From contig JAMPIV010012246.1 in NCBI GenBank assembly GCA_024509875.1, positions 1-64,000 of the forward strand: a stretch of DNA of 64,000 bases. Reading direction: 5' to 3'. The position numbers were made by a program, and so were the translations under genes. How positions within the stretch are numbered: the first letter of the stretch is position 1; each line of letters begins with the position of its first letter. Below, piece by piece: positions 10,985-22,536 of the stretch. Origin of the DNA: Oreohelix idahoensis. Its lineage: Eukaryota; Mollusca; Gastropoda; Stylommatophora; Oreohelicidae. The notes beneath the pieces are model-generated. The model made no database searches and was not told the origin of the DNA. It worked only from the letters and a program-made list of their open reading frames with translations.

Positions 10985-13282
10985 GTTGTGCCAGAGTTTG
11001 AGCTTGTCACCTTGCCGTGTTTGTTTACTTTTACTTTTGGTTAATCTACCACCTTGAATCGTGGAGCTGAAACTAATAGCAGATTTGACCTTTTTGATGT
11101 GTATAGACCATCTTTACCCCCACAGGGCCATCCTTACAGTTTTATAAGACCGAGCAATACTCTGATCTTGACAAAGTTTTCAGTGTAAATGTCCTTTCGG
11201 ATCAGGGCTCTATTCTCCAGTAAGTTACTCACTTCTGTTGTTTTTCTGTTGTCTAGTTTTCTGTTTCTTTATTTCTCACGAGCGCCTGAAACTTATCTTT
11301 ATGTGTAAATTATTTATTTATTTACTCTTTACAGGCCTCGGGTCTCCCCTATTTATTTGTTTAATTAATTGGAACTGCTTTTTCCCAAACTGGATTCCCA
11401 TCTGACCTCACTGAAACAAATTATGTTGTAGGATTTGGTGTAAGGTAATAGATTGGCCTGACATAATAGATTTGATGTACCGAATAAAGATACAACATCT
11501 GATGTAACAAATTTTGACTACTACTGACAGGGGCAGTTTTACCTGAATGACTGACCGCTACTTAATATTATCATTATCCGTAAGGAGCGTATGCCTTGAA
11601 GTCATGCACGATAAGCCTTCCTGTCTTATGCCATCCGTTCAAAGATTTTCCTTGTCTTATTTATCTCTTTCAAATATGTCAACTTTCTTCTCCCTCATCT
11701 CCTTCTAAGTATCCTGCCCTGTGAATTCTAGAACAAGGCCTGCCTTGTAATGCTATCCTCAGTGAGTGTCCTATGTCACGACACCATCTTCTTCTCATCA
11801 CTTGTTCCACTGGCACTTGTCTGGTTCTTGTCATCACTTATAACATTAGTAACATTGTCGTACCACCTAAATTCTTCTGTTTTACGGAAACACCCATTTA
11901 CGAAGGTCTGTAGCTTCCTGGTTGTTGTTTTTAATTGTCCACTAATCGCCCCTTAAGTCCGGAGCATGGGGGTTTAACCTCAGTTGGCCTCCCCGCAGGA
12001 AGCCGGAGACAGAATATTTCAGGTCCTTTCACAGTGGTTAGTTTCTGCTGCAAGTGTTTTAAATCAAAGTACGTTTAATTACACGTAAATTATAATGCCC
12101 ACTGCCGACTTGTTAAGCTTGCCACAGATTTACCAGAGCCACAGTAGCGCGTAGTTTTGAAAGTGTTGCGGGTCCAGCACGCAGAAAATATTGGACTAAA
12201 AAGGTTTACTACAACCACATTGATCGTGTATTAAGATGAGATATTTTGGGCGCAAAGTCCGATCATTACATTGAATTCATTTCTTCAGGCTGTTCCAGTC
12301 TGTCATTGTGTCTTCTTGAAAAGGCAACGAAAGAATAGAACGTCTAGTTCCTCAGATATGTGGTCAGAGATTACTAATATGAAGTTGTTCAATATGGTTG
12401 GCAGCTTCATAACATTAAACTAATTGCAACATAAACCATCGTTGCATCAGTACATGAATACTTTAGTGCAAGCTTCCTGGCAAGGTAGTTAGTGGCAGTG
12501 GTGACTCCTTGCTCGACAAGGGTCAAAAAGGGAAATGATAATATAAAACTTACCTGATTAAATGTGATAGACCTCTAGTGTAGCAAATAACCTTCGTTAT
12601 TCTATGGTACACGAACATGGACAACTAAACAAGTGAATAGGACGAATAAAGTGAAGCTCTTGAAATACAGGTAATCGGAAGAATGGGGGGCCATTTCTTG
12701 GAAATAGAAGCAGCCGAATTTAGAAGTCGAATGAAACAAAAGTTAAGAGGAAATAAGAAATAATTAAAGAGACCACAATTTGGAGAAATAACGTCTTTTG
12801 GACAGCAGAAAAATATAATAGTGAAAGAAATCATCGTATATGAAGAAGATACGGAAGATACACTTGCAGTAGAAAGACGACGATGTAAGTGAAAAGTAAA
12901 TCTTGAAGAGGTGGATAGAAAATAGTTTATCAGAGTTTGCCATCCAGGCATGCGGCTGAAAATGTTGGAGATCAATTACAGCCAACCGTCGTGTTGAGAT
13001 AACATTTGAGTCTTTATCCCATATAGGGAGAGTTTGGCGCATCAGATGCAACATAATCGTCGACTTAAAGGTAATCGTAATGAACGAAATGTTTTAAGAA
13101 AACGGGACGTTCTCGACAACGTTACACGTGGATGAAAACTGTTGCGTAAGCATTTATAACGTTCTTGACTCGGAACCCCTTGAATTGTGTTTGCTGAAGA
13201 AGGCCCGGGCGAGGCTACAGTAGATCCAACAAACCATCAGTGAATCGTTCTCAATTACTGGTCTTCACGATTTGGAGATTTT
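10985..13282. other. Unrecognised sequence with a possible LINE tail
   Basis: No frame here has recognisable protein similarity. The part at ~11590-11800 (ccatccgttcaaagatttt, then ttctagaacaaggcctgcc and ttgtaatgct) resembles the LINE C tails near 28050, 47870 and 63340, so a degraded minus-strand LINE 3' end is likely. The remainder, including 12000-13280, shows nothing I can name. Confidence 0.4.
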
Positions 13283-13660
13283 ACGCCTGTCACAAATTGC
13301 CTCCCCTTAGCTCTACAGTAGTGGTCCACCAGTGGCCAACACTCAGGAGTATCTAATATGGGTCTTCAAATGTGTCCACCTTCGCCCAAGATTACTCTTG
13401 GCAGAGTAGTAGATAGAAGGATATTAATGCTTCTATCTCAAGAGAGTCTTCACACTACATTTTCAGAAGTCAAGAACAACGCTACGTATTGCCGAGCACT
13501 ATTAACTTATATCTGATCCGTCACCTTTTGTGAAGAATTAAGCAATGGTTTTAGCCCGTTCGATCCCCCAGCTGGTGTAAATCCAGCGAAATTTTGTTTT
13601 TAATTATGTGCTCTACAGATGTAAATATATGTCTAGATGTATATATATTAAAGAGTCTTG
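13283..13660. repeat. Dispersed repeat DR-A, copy 1 (left part)
   Basis: This aligns by eye with 28164-28520 and 35132-35450. Shared blocks include caagattactcttggcagag, gtagatagaagga and a gttcgatccccagctg-like segment. The start TGTCAC and the length could suit an LTR or a composite repeat, and gttcgatcccc resembles a Pol III B box, but I see no A box. The family was not identified. Confidence 0.65.
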
Positions 13661-14404
13661 CTCATACGTTTGCTTTTATACCTATAATAACTGAATCAAC
13701 AACGATTGTTTTGTTTTGAAATAACATGTAATAAATTTAATAATCAATAAGTTTTTAACAGGTTAAAATAACCATCGAATGATGGTGAATTTTAGATACA
13801 AAAAAGTGTCTTCACTGAGACAGGGTTAAAGATTTTTGTTTAAATTTGTCCTTTTGCTGTTTCCTTTAATACGAACTTAACTGGTCTAAGTGAGTCCTAC
13901 AGCCGTGGTTTCGTCAATTCTTTTGTGATAAGGGCACTTCTTCACACAAACCGTCCAATGTAGGTGGTTAGTGTTGAATCCCTGCTTATGACTCAACATA
14001 GTGGTGTAGAAACTTTCGTCTTGCAGCTTCGTTCCACGAGCTTTAGACAAAATAAAAAGAAGAAATGCCTCTGCTAAGTACACTGGGTTGGAAGATTAAC
14101 AGCCGCATTGTCTCGCTGTCCACCCACCAATGTTAGCCTCTCTGAATAATTAGACCTTTTGAGTATACACAGCGTAACTCACGGATCATGATTAGAAATC
14201 ACCGCGATTCTTCTGGATATTCTAATGGGAAAATATGTGCTTGGACAGCGCGAGGGCAATAGCTTGCCTGAATTACAATTAACAAGGTACATATATCACA
14301 CAAAATGATACTATACACTTTAGGCACATGTGATGTTATCATCACTCATCACTGCTCCATTCGGAGTCTGGGGTTGCTGCTGCTTTCGCTTTTTAGAGCG
14401 AATT

Positions 14405-14534
14405 AGAACAAAACAAACACCAGCGCTTGCTGTAGTGGTTTATGAACATACTATTTTCATATGTTGAGGTTGCCAGCCTCCTATGACTTGTACCACTTAG
14501 CAAGTAAAGACATGTCCATTCACATTTGTAAAAT
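14405..14534. repeat. DR-A copy 1, distal part at the E2 insertion point
   Basis: Blocks such as gaggttgccagcct, atgacttg and cattcacat match 29460-29580, which lies the same order of distance downstream of DR-A copy 2. The match resumes after E2 at 23995 (ttcacaacttacccca versus 29624 onward). E2 therefore landed inside this repeat. Divergence from copy 2 is considerable. Confidence 0.55.
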
Positions 14535-14539
14535 ATAGG
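14535..14539. repeat. Target-site duplication of E2, left copy
   Basis: ATAGG directly precedes the LTR at 14540. The same five bases follow the other LTR at 23990-23994. Five base pairs is typical for Ty3-type integration. Confidence 0.9.
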
Positions 14540-15991
14540 TGATAAAGTTGGATAGTTAGTATTGGATATAATATATGTTGATAAAGTACACCAGAACACT
14601 CCTAGGCGGGAAGACAGGCGTCTATCATCATCAGTTGACAAGATCCCTATGGTGTTGCCTGCCCCACTGTAGTGTATGGAATGTCAACTTGACCTACGCA
14701 GTGTTGTGTAGACATGGATGGAGTGTATAATGTGCGAATGATGATAAGGGTTCGTGTTGTTGACAAATGTTCTCTTCTCACACTCATGTATGACCGGAAG
14801 TCATCGACACCAACGACTGTGTACCTTTTCTAAAGTTTAATTGGACGTACACACTCGACAGCACAGATAGTGACAAATCACAGGTTGCCATAATACATCA
14901 TAGTACAGTGGACAAATGGTCTTGCAATGTTACATGGGCACTCATGTAGAATAATGGTATAATGGACTGTCAATAGCCAAGCACTCAGTATCGCCCATAC
15001 ATATATCATCTGACGTCACTGACTGAGCACGTCAGCTTGTAAACAATATTTCAGATGACTTCTAAACCTAATCTCGTTTAGCAACGATTCTTCAACATAA
15101 TGTTCAGCACATATTTTTCCATATAATAATATTGAACCGCTAACAATGGGTTCTCATGTGTAGCAGTGATCTCTGGACTGATCAAGCGATAATACGGGCA
15201 TCCCTTTTCTCTTCTTGAAAGTCCTACATGTTTTGGTTCCAAGATGGCTCCACTCGTGAACTGTCACTCACGTTTGAATACAGATAATGAATCTGTTCTA
15301 AAGTTAGTCATTCATACAACATTTCGTTGCTCTGAAGATTTGGTCATGAACAATAGACTGCATTCTACGGAATATAGTGCTGCTAGGAATCGAAGTCGTT
15401 TTTCATCGAGTCAAATATATTCTCTTAAACATTCAAATCGTAATTATCGACAATGGTGGCTTCGATCGAGAGTTCATAAGAGTATCTTTGATTACCTTGG
15501 TAGAGGGAATATGAAACTGCCATTCCTTGGCAAGATGAATAAACACTGGGGTAAAGCATACACGATAGGTCTAGACGACTATCACTTTCCCCAAAACCAC
15601 TGAGATCACTTTTTCAAGGCATCAAGCCGACATAGCAAAACACACACACAGTCCCTATCAGGACGAAGCCAAATCACACCACTCAAGCCACACATCCGCC
15701 GAATAGCCTTTGACCTCTCTAGAGACAACAGAACATATAGTTCGACTTAGATATGTAAAGATATACAGATATAAGACAGACTTGTCCTACTCAGACAAAC
15801 AATACACATAAATTCAGGCCATAGATATTCTGAAGCAAGAACAATCTATTATTACCCAAACAACGAATAAATCGCAGTAAAATGTATTTATCCGCGGAGT
15901 TCAAGGGAAGTAACTCAATAATGACTTTCCCTTAAGCACTAAAAAATTACCTATGTATAATATTGTAAGATATCAAAGACTGCACGTAACA
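14540..15991 (-). repeat. 3' LTR of E2
   Basis: 1452 bp. Read on the minus strand it starts TGTTACGTGC and ends TTTATCA (TG...CA). It is almost identical to 22537-23989. Confidence 0.95.
15244..15603 (+). CDS. Antisense 119-residue ORF inside E2 3' LTR
   Basis: An uninterrupted frame on the strand opposite to the element. It is rich in Arg, Ser and Asn, with no motif, signal peptide or membrane segment that I recognise. The copy in the other LTR (23241-23600) differs by one residue (Glu to Val) and one silent change. Conservation between two very young LTRs is expected and is not evidence of function. It may be a chance frame, so I give it low weight. Confidence 0.25.
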   Translation: MAPLVNCHSRLNTDNESVLKLVIHTTFRCSEDLVMNNRLHSTEYSAARNRSRFSSSQIYSLKHSNRNYRQWWLRSRVHKSIFDYLGRGNMKLPFLGKMNKHWGKAYTIGLDDYHFPQNH

Positions 15992-16011
15992 GTCTTACCA
16001 CACCTCCCGGG
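15992..16011 (-). promoter_or_regulatory. Polypurine-tract region of E2
   Basis: Read on the minus strand, CCCGGGAGGTGTGGTAAGAC lies directly before the LTR start TGTTACG. The GGGAGGTG core resembles the tract of E1. Next to it (16011-16050) is a run of 12 A followed after 7 bases by about 22 T, which could fold back on itself. Confidence 0.6.
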
Positions 16012-16050
16012 AAAAAAAAAAAATGGAACATTTTTTTTTTTTTTTTTTTT

Positions 16051-16484
16051 GAAATACATCTAGGAGCAACGTACAATAGGCTCACAACGCATGAATAATG
16101 CGCAGATGAAAATATCAGGAATACCTATAACGCCTAATATGAGGCTAAGTCGACTTATGGAGCGACTGGTGAGAATGTGTCTCATAAACTGAGAGAAATT
16201 ATTTCTCTACAAGTATATTTTTCCAGGAAGGTGTCATCAAAGTATAATACAATTCTGGCAATTACACAATGCCTAAAAAATTCATATCATCACTACGTAT
16301 TAGATATCTTAAATTTATGATTTATGAAGTAAAAATCATCAAAGCACAGCGGTGAATAAACATACATGAACCGCTATGTAGTGATACAATCATTATATTA
16401 TTAAATTACAAATGTGTATCTATCATGATATAGAAAAGGAACTACTATAGAACTAGACATATCAAGAAGTCTAAGCCCTAATAG
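16051..16484 (-). other. E2 3' untranslated region
   Basis: About 430 bp between the end of pol and the polypurine tract. It is AT-rich, with no open frame of note. Near 16070 a short stretch resembling acgtacaataggctcacaac recalls the flank just outside the right LTR (23984-24003). I cannot explain that similarity. Confidence 0.5.
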
Positions 16485-17393
16485 TTATGTGGAATCATGT
16501 GGGCATCTTGACAGAATGTCTGCCATCACATTATCTGATCCCCGAATAGCTCGCACAGAGAAATGAAAAGGTTGAAGAGCAATTGCATATCGAGTAGACC
16601 TCGAGCTCTTCAAATTCTTACTCTGTATAGCAGTAAGAGCTTTTTGGTCTGTTTCTACTATGAAATGTGCGCCTAGAAGGAATCTCTGTAGTTTGAGGAT
16701 CGACCAAACCATAGCTAATAGCTCACGGTCTAAAACCGAATAATTCCTTTCTGCCGCATTAAGTTTTCTGGAAATATACATTACAGGATGCAGAGTTCCA
16801 GAGTACTCTTGCATTAGTGCCGCTCCAATCCCAGTGGATGAAGCGTCACTACGAAGAACGAATGTCTTATCTTTAGTGGGTAGCACTAAAATAGGTGGTG
16901 TTGAAAACAGTGTTTTAATCTTATCCAGAGAGCATTGGCATTCCTGAGACCAGTGGACCACATTAGGCGAACCTTTCTTTAGAAGTGTTGAGAGAGGTGC
17001 CATGATAGAGGATAGATTCTGAATGAATCTGCCATAAAATTGAATAAGACCTAACAGACTTCTCACCTGTTTTTTAGTCTTAGGGATTGAGATGTTAAGT
17101 ATCTTACTAGTATTATGGTCCTCTGTCTTTAGGAAACCATGACCAACTCGGTGGCCTAGGAAAGAAATTTCGCTAAAACCAATATAGGCTTTAGAGGGTT
17201 TCGCTGTCAGGTTGTGCTCACGCAAAGTAGACAGCAATTCATCTAACCCTGAATAGTGATCTTCCCAAGTATCGCTGAAAAGACAGATGTCGTCTAGATA
17301 TGCAATGACATCTGACCGATAAGATAGGATCGGCGCATCATGCGTACGAACGTAGCTGGTGCGTTCATAAGACCGAAAGGCATAAAATTCCAT
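16485..17393 (-). pseudogene. pol: E2 pol 3' part: RT palm/thumb and RNase H
   Basis: The second half of pol, in a different frame from the main ORF. It contains the RT catalytic motif YLDDICLF (residue ~33), LGHRVG, KKQVRSLLGLIQFYGRFI (RT thumb/connection), and RNase H with LRSDAS, DRELLAMVW and VETDQKAL. It ends in a DNVMADILSRCP tail and a stop at 16485. The first ~27 residues belong to the shifted frame and are not native. One frameshift between about 17310 and 17345 separates it from the upstream ORF. The domains are otherwise free of stops, as expected for a young copy. It could also be an assembly indel. Confidence 0.9.
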
Positions 17394-20300
17394 TGGAACA
17401 AACCTCTAGGTGTTGAAAAAGCCGTGAGAGGTTTGGCGCGTTCAGATAAAGGAACTTGCCAATATCCCTTAGACAAATCAAGTTTAGTGAAAAAATGAGA
17501 TTTGGAGAGTCGAGTAAGTAGCTCTTCCAGTAAAGGCATAGGTTCGGCATCGAACTTCGTTACTTGATTCAATTTTCGATAGTCAACGCAAAGACGTATG
17601 TTATTGTCTTTTTTACGCACAATAACCATCGGCGAAGAATACGCAGAGGTGGATGGTTCGATTATTTTCAAATCTATCATCACATCCAACTCTTTCTCGA
17701 CCTGTGCTTGGAAATGTATAGGTATAGGATAAGGTCTAACCCTAATAGGAGTATGGTCAGTTAGCACAATGTCATGTTGAATGACATTAGTTTGTCCAGG
17801 GATGTCAGTGAGTACATCCTGAAATGTTTGCAACATAGTTGAAACTTGTCGCTGTTCTCCTAGAGACAAATCAGGAGAGACAGTAACGTTCTTCCATGAT
17901 TCACTGGAATGAAGTGGGATCATTGGAAGAGGAAGATTTACATCTGAAAAACTTGTTTCCTCATCCTGTATCACGGACAGTGATGAGTAATGACCATGTG
18001 GTACTGGAGAATTGTCCGTTGCTTGGAAAATGGGTTGCAAATAATCCGGACGTTCATGGAATTCAGTAAGCATATTGATGTGGAAGGTTTTATGCTTCCC
18101 ATCAATATCGACAATATAGTCGACATCGGAAATTTTCGATATTATATCGTACGGACCTTTCCAAGAAATAAGTAATCTGTTTTCCCTACAAGGTAGTAAT
18201 ACAAATGCTTTGTCACCAGGACAAAGTTGTCGTAAGCATCTCTTCTTATTGGCAAATTGCCTTGCCTTCTGTTTCGCAAATTCAGAAGAAGAAGTTGCTA
18301 ATTTGCATGCTTCGATAATCTTTTGTCTCAACGCGATGACATATTCGTAGGATGACTTTGTGTCATCGTCAATATTGTCAGATGTTATGAGATCGTGAAG
18401 CAACGACATAGGGCCACGCGGACGCGCGCCAAAGACGAGTTCAAAGGGAGAAAATCCCGTATGTTCATTGGGTACCTCTCTGTAAGCGAAGAGGGCCGCA
18501 GGTAAAACTCTGTCCCAGTCTTGAGGATGATCCTCAGTTATCTTCCCCAGTAAGTTTTTAAGTGTTCTATTAAGGCGTTCGACCATACCATTAGACATTG
18601 GATGGTAGATACTACTTAAAGATCTATCTATCTGCAGGGTAGACATTACTTGAGACATGGTATCTGATATTAGTTGGGTGCCATGGTCTGACAATATCTC
18701 TCCGGGGAACCCCAGACGAGAAAATATAAGCCAAAGAGCATCTGCAATATCAGCAGTAGTAATGCTCTTCAGAGGAATAGCCTCTGGCCAACGTGTGCAC
18801 ATATCAACACACGTCAAGATAAACTGATGTCCTCTGGCAGACTTGATCTTAAATGGACCAATAATGTCTATGGCCATTTTTTGAAACGGCCGAATAGGAA
18901 TGTCCGCCGCCTGAATGGGTGCAGCATGCCGTGGACCTTTGGATTTAACTTCCTGACATACTTTACAAGATTGACAATAAATCCGTATGTCCTTGTTTAC
19001 CAATGGCCAAAAGAAAGCCGCAAGGACTCTTGACTTAGTACGGGAAAAACCCATGTGTCCAGCACACTGAGAGTCGTGAGCGTGCTGCAAAATTTTAACT
19101 CTCAAATTCTTGGGAACCAGGATTTGAGAATGACTTGACGTAATGGAGTCTTGAACCATACGTACAAGTACGCCATTCTTCTTTGTAATCCACGATTTAC
19201 GACTTGTGTCCTTATTCGGATCACCTTTAGTTGCAAGAATGAAGAATTTCTTCAGAGTGGGATCATCTTCTTGCTGTTTTATAAACGAGTCACGAGAAAT
19301 TACCAAGGGATTATCTTGGTTATGCACTTCATTATCTTCAGTAGATGAAGTTTGAGGCACATTAAGAGCCTGAGCTCTAGTGACTACAGCGTTAGCAATC
19401 TGCATGTTTTGCCTTTCCCAAGTGGAAATTTGTTGCGGAGTACATTCCTTGACTCCATGAATGCGACCGATGATGAGGTCAGCGATCGGATTCGGAAGAA
19501 GACATGCGTGTACATCTCCTGTAAAGAAAGGAGTAGCAATCCTAATGATAGCGGTAGAGTATTTCTCTACTGTGCCGCCAAATGTTACACATTTGACTAC
19601 TTGTCCAGTGGCACGGGAAGGATCTACGAGTGACTGCCTAACACCAATTGTGGTGCATCCAGAATCAAATAGCACAGAGACTGGATTGTTATTCACTAAA
19701 CCCTTATGTAAGACAAGAGACCCTCTTCCATCATGCGCGACTGATGCTGGAAGAGCAGGAAGAGGATGGCCACAGCTTAAAGTAGTCACTGTGGTTGGCT
19801 CAAATAACGTTTTGCATTGGGGGCACTGAGATGCTCTCCCAAAATCAAAAGCGGCACATGCCATATTACTAGCATCATTATTATCTTTACTCTGTTTATA
19901 GGCTTCATGGGACTCTTGTTGTGCAGAGTTTGCCTGAAAATGTGGTTTATGTCTTTTGTATTGAGATCTACCTCGGTTATTATCACCTCTGTAGTTATTG
20001 TTACCTCTATTGTAACCCCTATTTGGGTTTGAGTCATAGTACCCTTGGTTACCATTATCATATTCATTATAATGAGTATCTCTGTAATTATGATCTTGTT
20101 GACTCCAAGACGGATAACCCTGATAGTTTCTATAATTACTTCCTCTACGGAAATTCCTATAATTATGACCACCCCTGTGTCGAGAGCTATCAGGTCGTCT
20201 CCAGTTCTTTGAAGAAGAACCCTGAAATGATTGGTTACCTTGGTTTTGATAACTATTATGGTTACCTTTTTTTTCAAATCTGTTTTGAGGTCCCTGAAAT

Positions 20301-21433
20301 CTGTGTGAATAATTGGGATTGTATGGTGTTGCTGAAGCAACTGGCATACTCTCCTTAATCTTAGTGTTGCCAAAAGTCACGTCGGGGGGTGCAGTGACAT
20401 ATTGGGAACAATATTCTTCCATTTCTTTTAGAGATTTAGGTTTACGCTCATGTATAAATTCAAGGAAAGGTTTGTTCACACATGACATAATCTTATCTCT
20501 GAGCAACAAATCCATAAGTCCTTCATACGTTTTTTCCGTTTTGGAAAGCTCAATCCAACGATCAACTGTGAGACGTGCCTTTGCAGTGAATTCTGAGAAT
20601 TCTACCCCCGTCTCAGGTACCATCGTCTTAAATAAAAGGCGATAGCCTTCCTCACTTAGCTGATATTTTTTTATCAAAGCCGCCCTAATGACATCATAAT
20701 TATCCTTATCTGCTTCTCCTACAAGGCATAATCTAGTCAAAGATTCACCTTTCAAGTTTTCTGATAATTGATTAGCGTATTGTGATTTATCCACATTATG
20801 TGTACGACAAGAACGTTCAAATCTATCCAGCCAGAATGTAATATCGTCACTGGACTGATTGAACGGTGGAACCTTAACCTTGTAAGTAGAAGGTTTACCA
20901 TTACCACTAGATGCCTGATTAACATTACTCATACTTGTCAATCTCAATTTCTCCAACTCAAATTCATGTTCTCTTATTGCTTTTTTCTCTTCAGCATCTA
21001 ATCTTTTTTGTTCAGCCTCCCTGTCTAATCTTTTTTGTTCAGCCGCAGCTTCTCTTTCCAATTTTTTTTGTTCAGCTTCCCTGTCTAATCTTTTTTGTTC
21101 AGCTTCACTGTCTAATCTTTTTTGTTCAGCTTCACTGTCTAATCTTTTTTGTTCAGCCGCAGCTTCTCTTTCCAATTTTTTTTGTTCAGCTTCAAATCTC
21201 CTTTCCTCTACCTGCATCTGCAATTTCTTTTGTTCAGCAGCAGCCTCAGCTTCTTTTTCTAATCTTTTCTCTTCCGCCATAGCTTTTCTTTCTTCTGCAG
21301 CTAATCTTTTCTCTTCTGCAGCTAATGCTTTGTCATATTGAGCAACTGCCCATTGTTCTAATTGTTGACCAGTCTTATCAAGAGCTTTCCCTTGAGTAAT
21401 GAAATAATCTAGAGTAGACATGATGCCTAACAA
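17294..21433 (-). CDS. gag-pol: E2 gag-PR-IN-RT polyprotein (frameshifted at its end)
   Basis: A 1379-residue ORF. Residues ~35-165 are a charged coiled coil of repeated AEQKRLDxE-type units. Residues ~190-345 are capsid/SCAN-like (KVPPFNQSSDDITFWLDRFE). Residues ~365-520 are basic and Asn/Tyr/Arg/Gly-rich. A cysteine cluster at ~535-560 (CPQC...CGH) stands where a CCHC knuckle is expected but does not fit that pattern. The aspartic protease has LFDSGCTTIGV at ~590 and ADLIIGR at ~660. Integrase has an HHCC finger (~780-820), catalytic AIDIIG (~858), LSDHGTQ (~914) and NGMVERLNR (~950), then a GPY/F module (~1095-1120). RT starts at ~1240 with LCVDYRKLN and LDLSKGYWQVP. The frame is lost just before YLDD. 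Translation may start at the Met 5 residues in. Confidence 0.95.
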   Translation of the reverse strand: MLGIMSTLDYFITQGKALDKTGQQLEQWAVAQYDKALAAEEKRLAAEERKAMAEEKRLEKEAEAAAEQKKLQMQVEERRFEAEQKKLEREAAAEQKRLDSEAEQKRLDSEAEQKRLDREAEQKKLEREAAAEQKRLDREAEQKRLDAEEKKAIREHEFELEKLRLTSMSNVNQASSGNGKPSTYKVKVPPFNQSSDDITFWLDRFERSCRTHNVDKSQYANQLSENLKGESLTRLCLVGEADKDNYDVIRAALIKKYQLSEEGYRLLFKTMVPETGVEFSEFTAKARLTVDRWIELSKTEKTYEGLMDLLLRDKIMSCVNKPFLEFIHERKPKSLKEMEEYCSQYVTAPPDVTFGNTKIKESMPVASATPYNPNYSHRFQGPQNRFEKKGNHNSYQNQGNQSFQGSSSKNWRRPDSSRHRGGHNYRNFRRGSNYRNYQGYPSWSQQDHNYRDTHYNEYDNGNQGYYDSNPNRGYNRGNNNYRGDNNRGRSQYKRHKPHFQANSAQQESHEAYKQSKDNNDASNMACAAFDFGRASQCPQCKTLFEPTTVTTLSCGHPLPALPASVAHDGRGSLVLHKGLVNNNPVSVLFDSGCTTIGVRQSLVDPSRATGQVVKCVTFGGTVEKYSTAIIRIATPFFTGDVHACLLPNPIADLIIGRIHGVKECTPQQISTWERQNMQIANAVVTRAQALNVPQTSSTEDNEVHNQDNPLVISRDSFIKQQEDDPTLKKFFILATKGDPNKDTSRKSWITKKNGVLVRMVQDSITSSHSQILVPKNLRVKILQHAHDSQCAGHMGFSRTKSRVLAAFFWPLVNKDIRIYCQSCKVCQEVKSKGPRHAAPIQAADIPIRPFQKMAIDIIGPFKIKSARGHQFILTCVDMCTRWPEAIPLKSITTADIADALWLIFSRLGFPGEILSDHGTQLISDTMSQVMSTLQIDRSLSSIYHPMSNGMVERLNRTLKNLLGKITEDHPQDWDRVLPAALFAYREVPNEHTGFSPFELVFGARPRGPMSLLHDLITSDNIDDDTKSSYEYVIALRQKIIEACKLATSSSEFAKQKARQFANKKRCLRQLCPGDKAFVLLPCRENRLLISWKGPYDIISKISDVDYIVDIDGKHKTFHINMLTEFHERPDYLQPIFQATDNSPVPHGHYSSLSVIQDEETSFSDVNLPLPMIPLHSSESWKNVTVSPDLSLGEQRQVSTMLQTFQDVLTDIPGQTNVIQHDIVLTDHTPIRVRPYPIPIHFQAQVEKELDVMIDLKIIEPSTSAYSSPMVIVRKKDNNIRLCVDYRKLNQVTKFDAEPMPLLEELLTRLSKSHFFTKLDLSKGYWQVPLSERAKPLTAFSTPRGLFQWNFMPFGLMNAPATFVRMMRRSYLIGQMSLHI

Positions 21434-22514
21434 TAATACTAATCACCTGAATCAATAATAATACCCCAAGTTCTCAATGACCTGATTAATCAGTATACTA
21501 TCCCAATATCTGTGGGTCACAAGCCTTTAATAAGGTCTTGTATAATAGTAATAATAATCAGGTACTGGTCTATACCATAATCCAAGTGCAGTGCACAGGC
21601 AATTGTGTCTTATGAAATATACCCATATAAAACATATGTCAACCAACAGAATACATAAAGTACAAATAGGACTGACAATACAAGAACGTTTGCAGAAATC
21701 AAAATAAATCAAATAGGGAAATCAATGAAGATAATCACTGAATCTGCAAAGAATAACAACACAAATGACGTCACAATATATGAATATAAATTATGAATAG
21801 AACTGAAAGATAGAAAAGGTTAGACCAACAAATTACAAACAAATCAAAACAAAACTAAAGAACAAAGAAATATTACAAAAATAACAATAATTACAGACTT
21901 CACAGCTAACACAAAAGCAACAGTTGTCGCAGCAAATTTTCAATCAAGAAAATTGCACCTATAGAAAACGCCCACAACGGACCCTCTATGACGTGGGATA
22001 CTCTGTTGTGAGGACGCCGCCCAACCTTAAACACAACCCGCTGACATAGAAACTAACATACTATACAAACAAATAACATGTAAACATAAATATATATAAA
22101 TTATGTGTATGATAGTATGTGTTGCAAAATAGGCTCAGTCTTACAGTAATGGCAAAGTTATTTTTCATGAAAACAAACAAACTGCCACTTTATTCAATTA
22201 AACATTCTGGCCTTAAATATTAAAGTTCATATATGGCAAACAAGAAGATCCATCGATGAAACCAGGACTTCTTAGTTCACAAATACTGTCTTTCTGTTAA
22301 CACTGACAAGAATTGATCCAACTGTTCTGTGAAACTCTATAATGTCTAATGTAAAAAATGTCAACAACGCTGACCTACATACTGCATTCACTTGACAGGT
22401 CACGTGACGAAGCGTTGACAAAGAGCAAACCAATACTGCAAGTGTGTCGTATCAGCCACAGGAAACGGTCTGGTATCGGTAATCTGTTGACTTCTGAATT
22501 TCTGCGAGGTCAAA
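21434..22514 (-). other. E2 5' leader
   Basis: About 1.1 kb between the primer-binding site and gag. It is AT-rich and lacks a long frame on the element's strand. Such a leader would carry dimerisation and packaging signals in this class; none is recognised here. Confidence 0.6.
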
Positions 22515-22534
22515 CCCAGAAAGCTGGTCCACCA
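22515..22534 (-). promoter_or_regulatory. Primer-binding site of E2
   Basis: On the minus strand, two bases after the LTR end (TTTATCA) comes TGGTGGACCAGC. It begins with TGG and would pair with a tRNA ending GCTGGTCCACCA. Confidence 0.6.
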
Positions 22535-22536
22535 GT

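Noticed and set aside
19786..20645. Frames of 110-195 codons within E2 gag in other frames
   Set aside because: They overlap the well-supported gag ORF and reflect its repetitive Asn/Tyr/Arg-rich coding.
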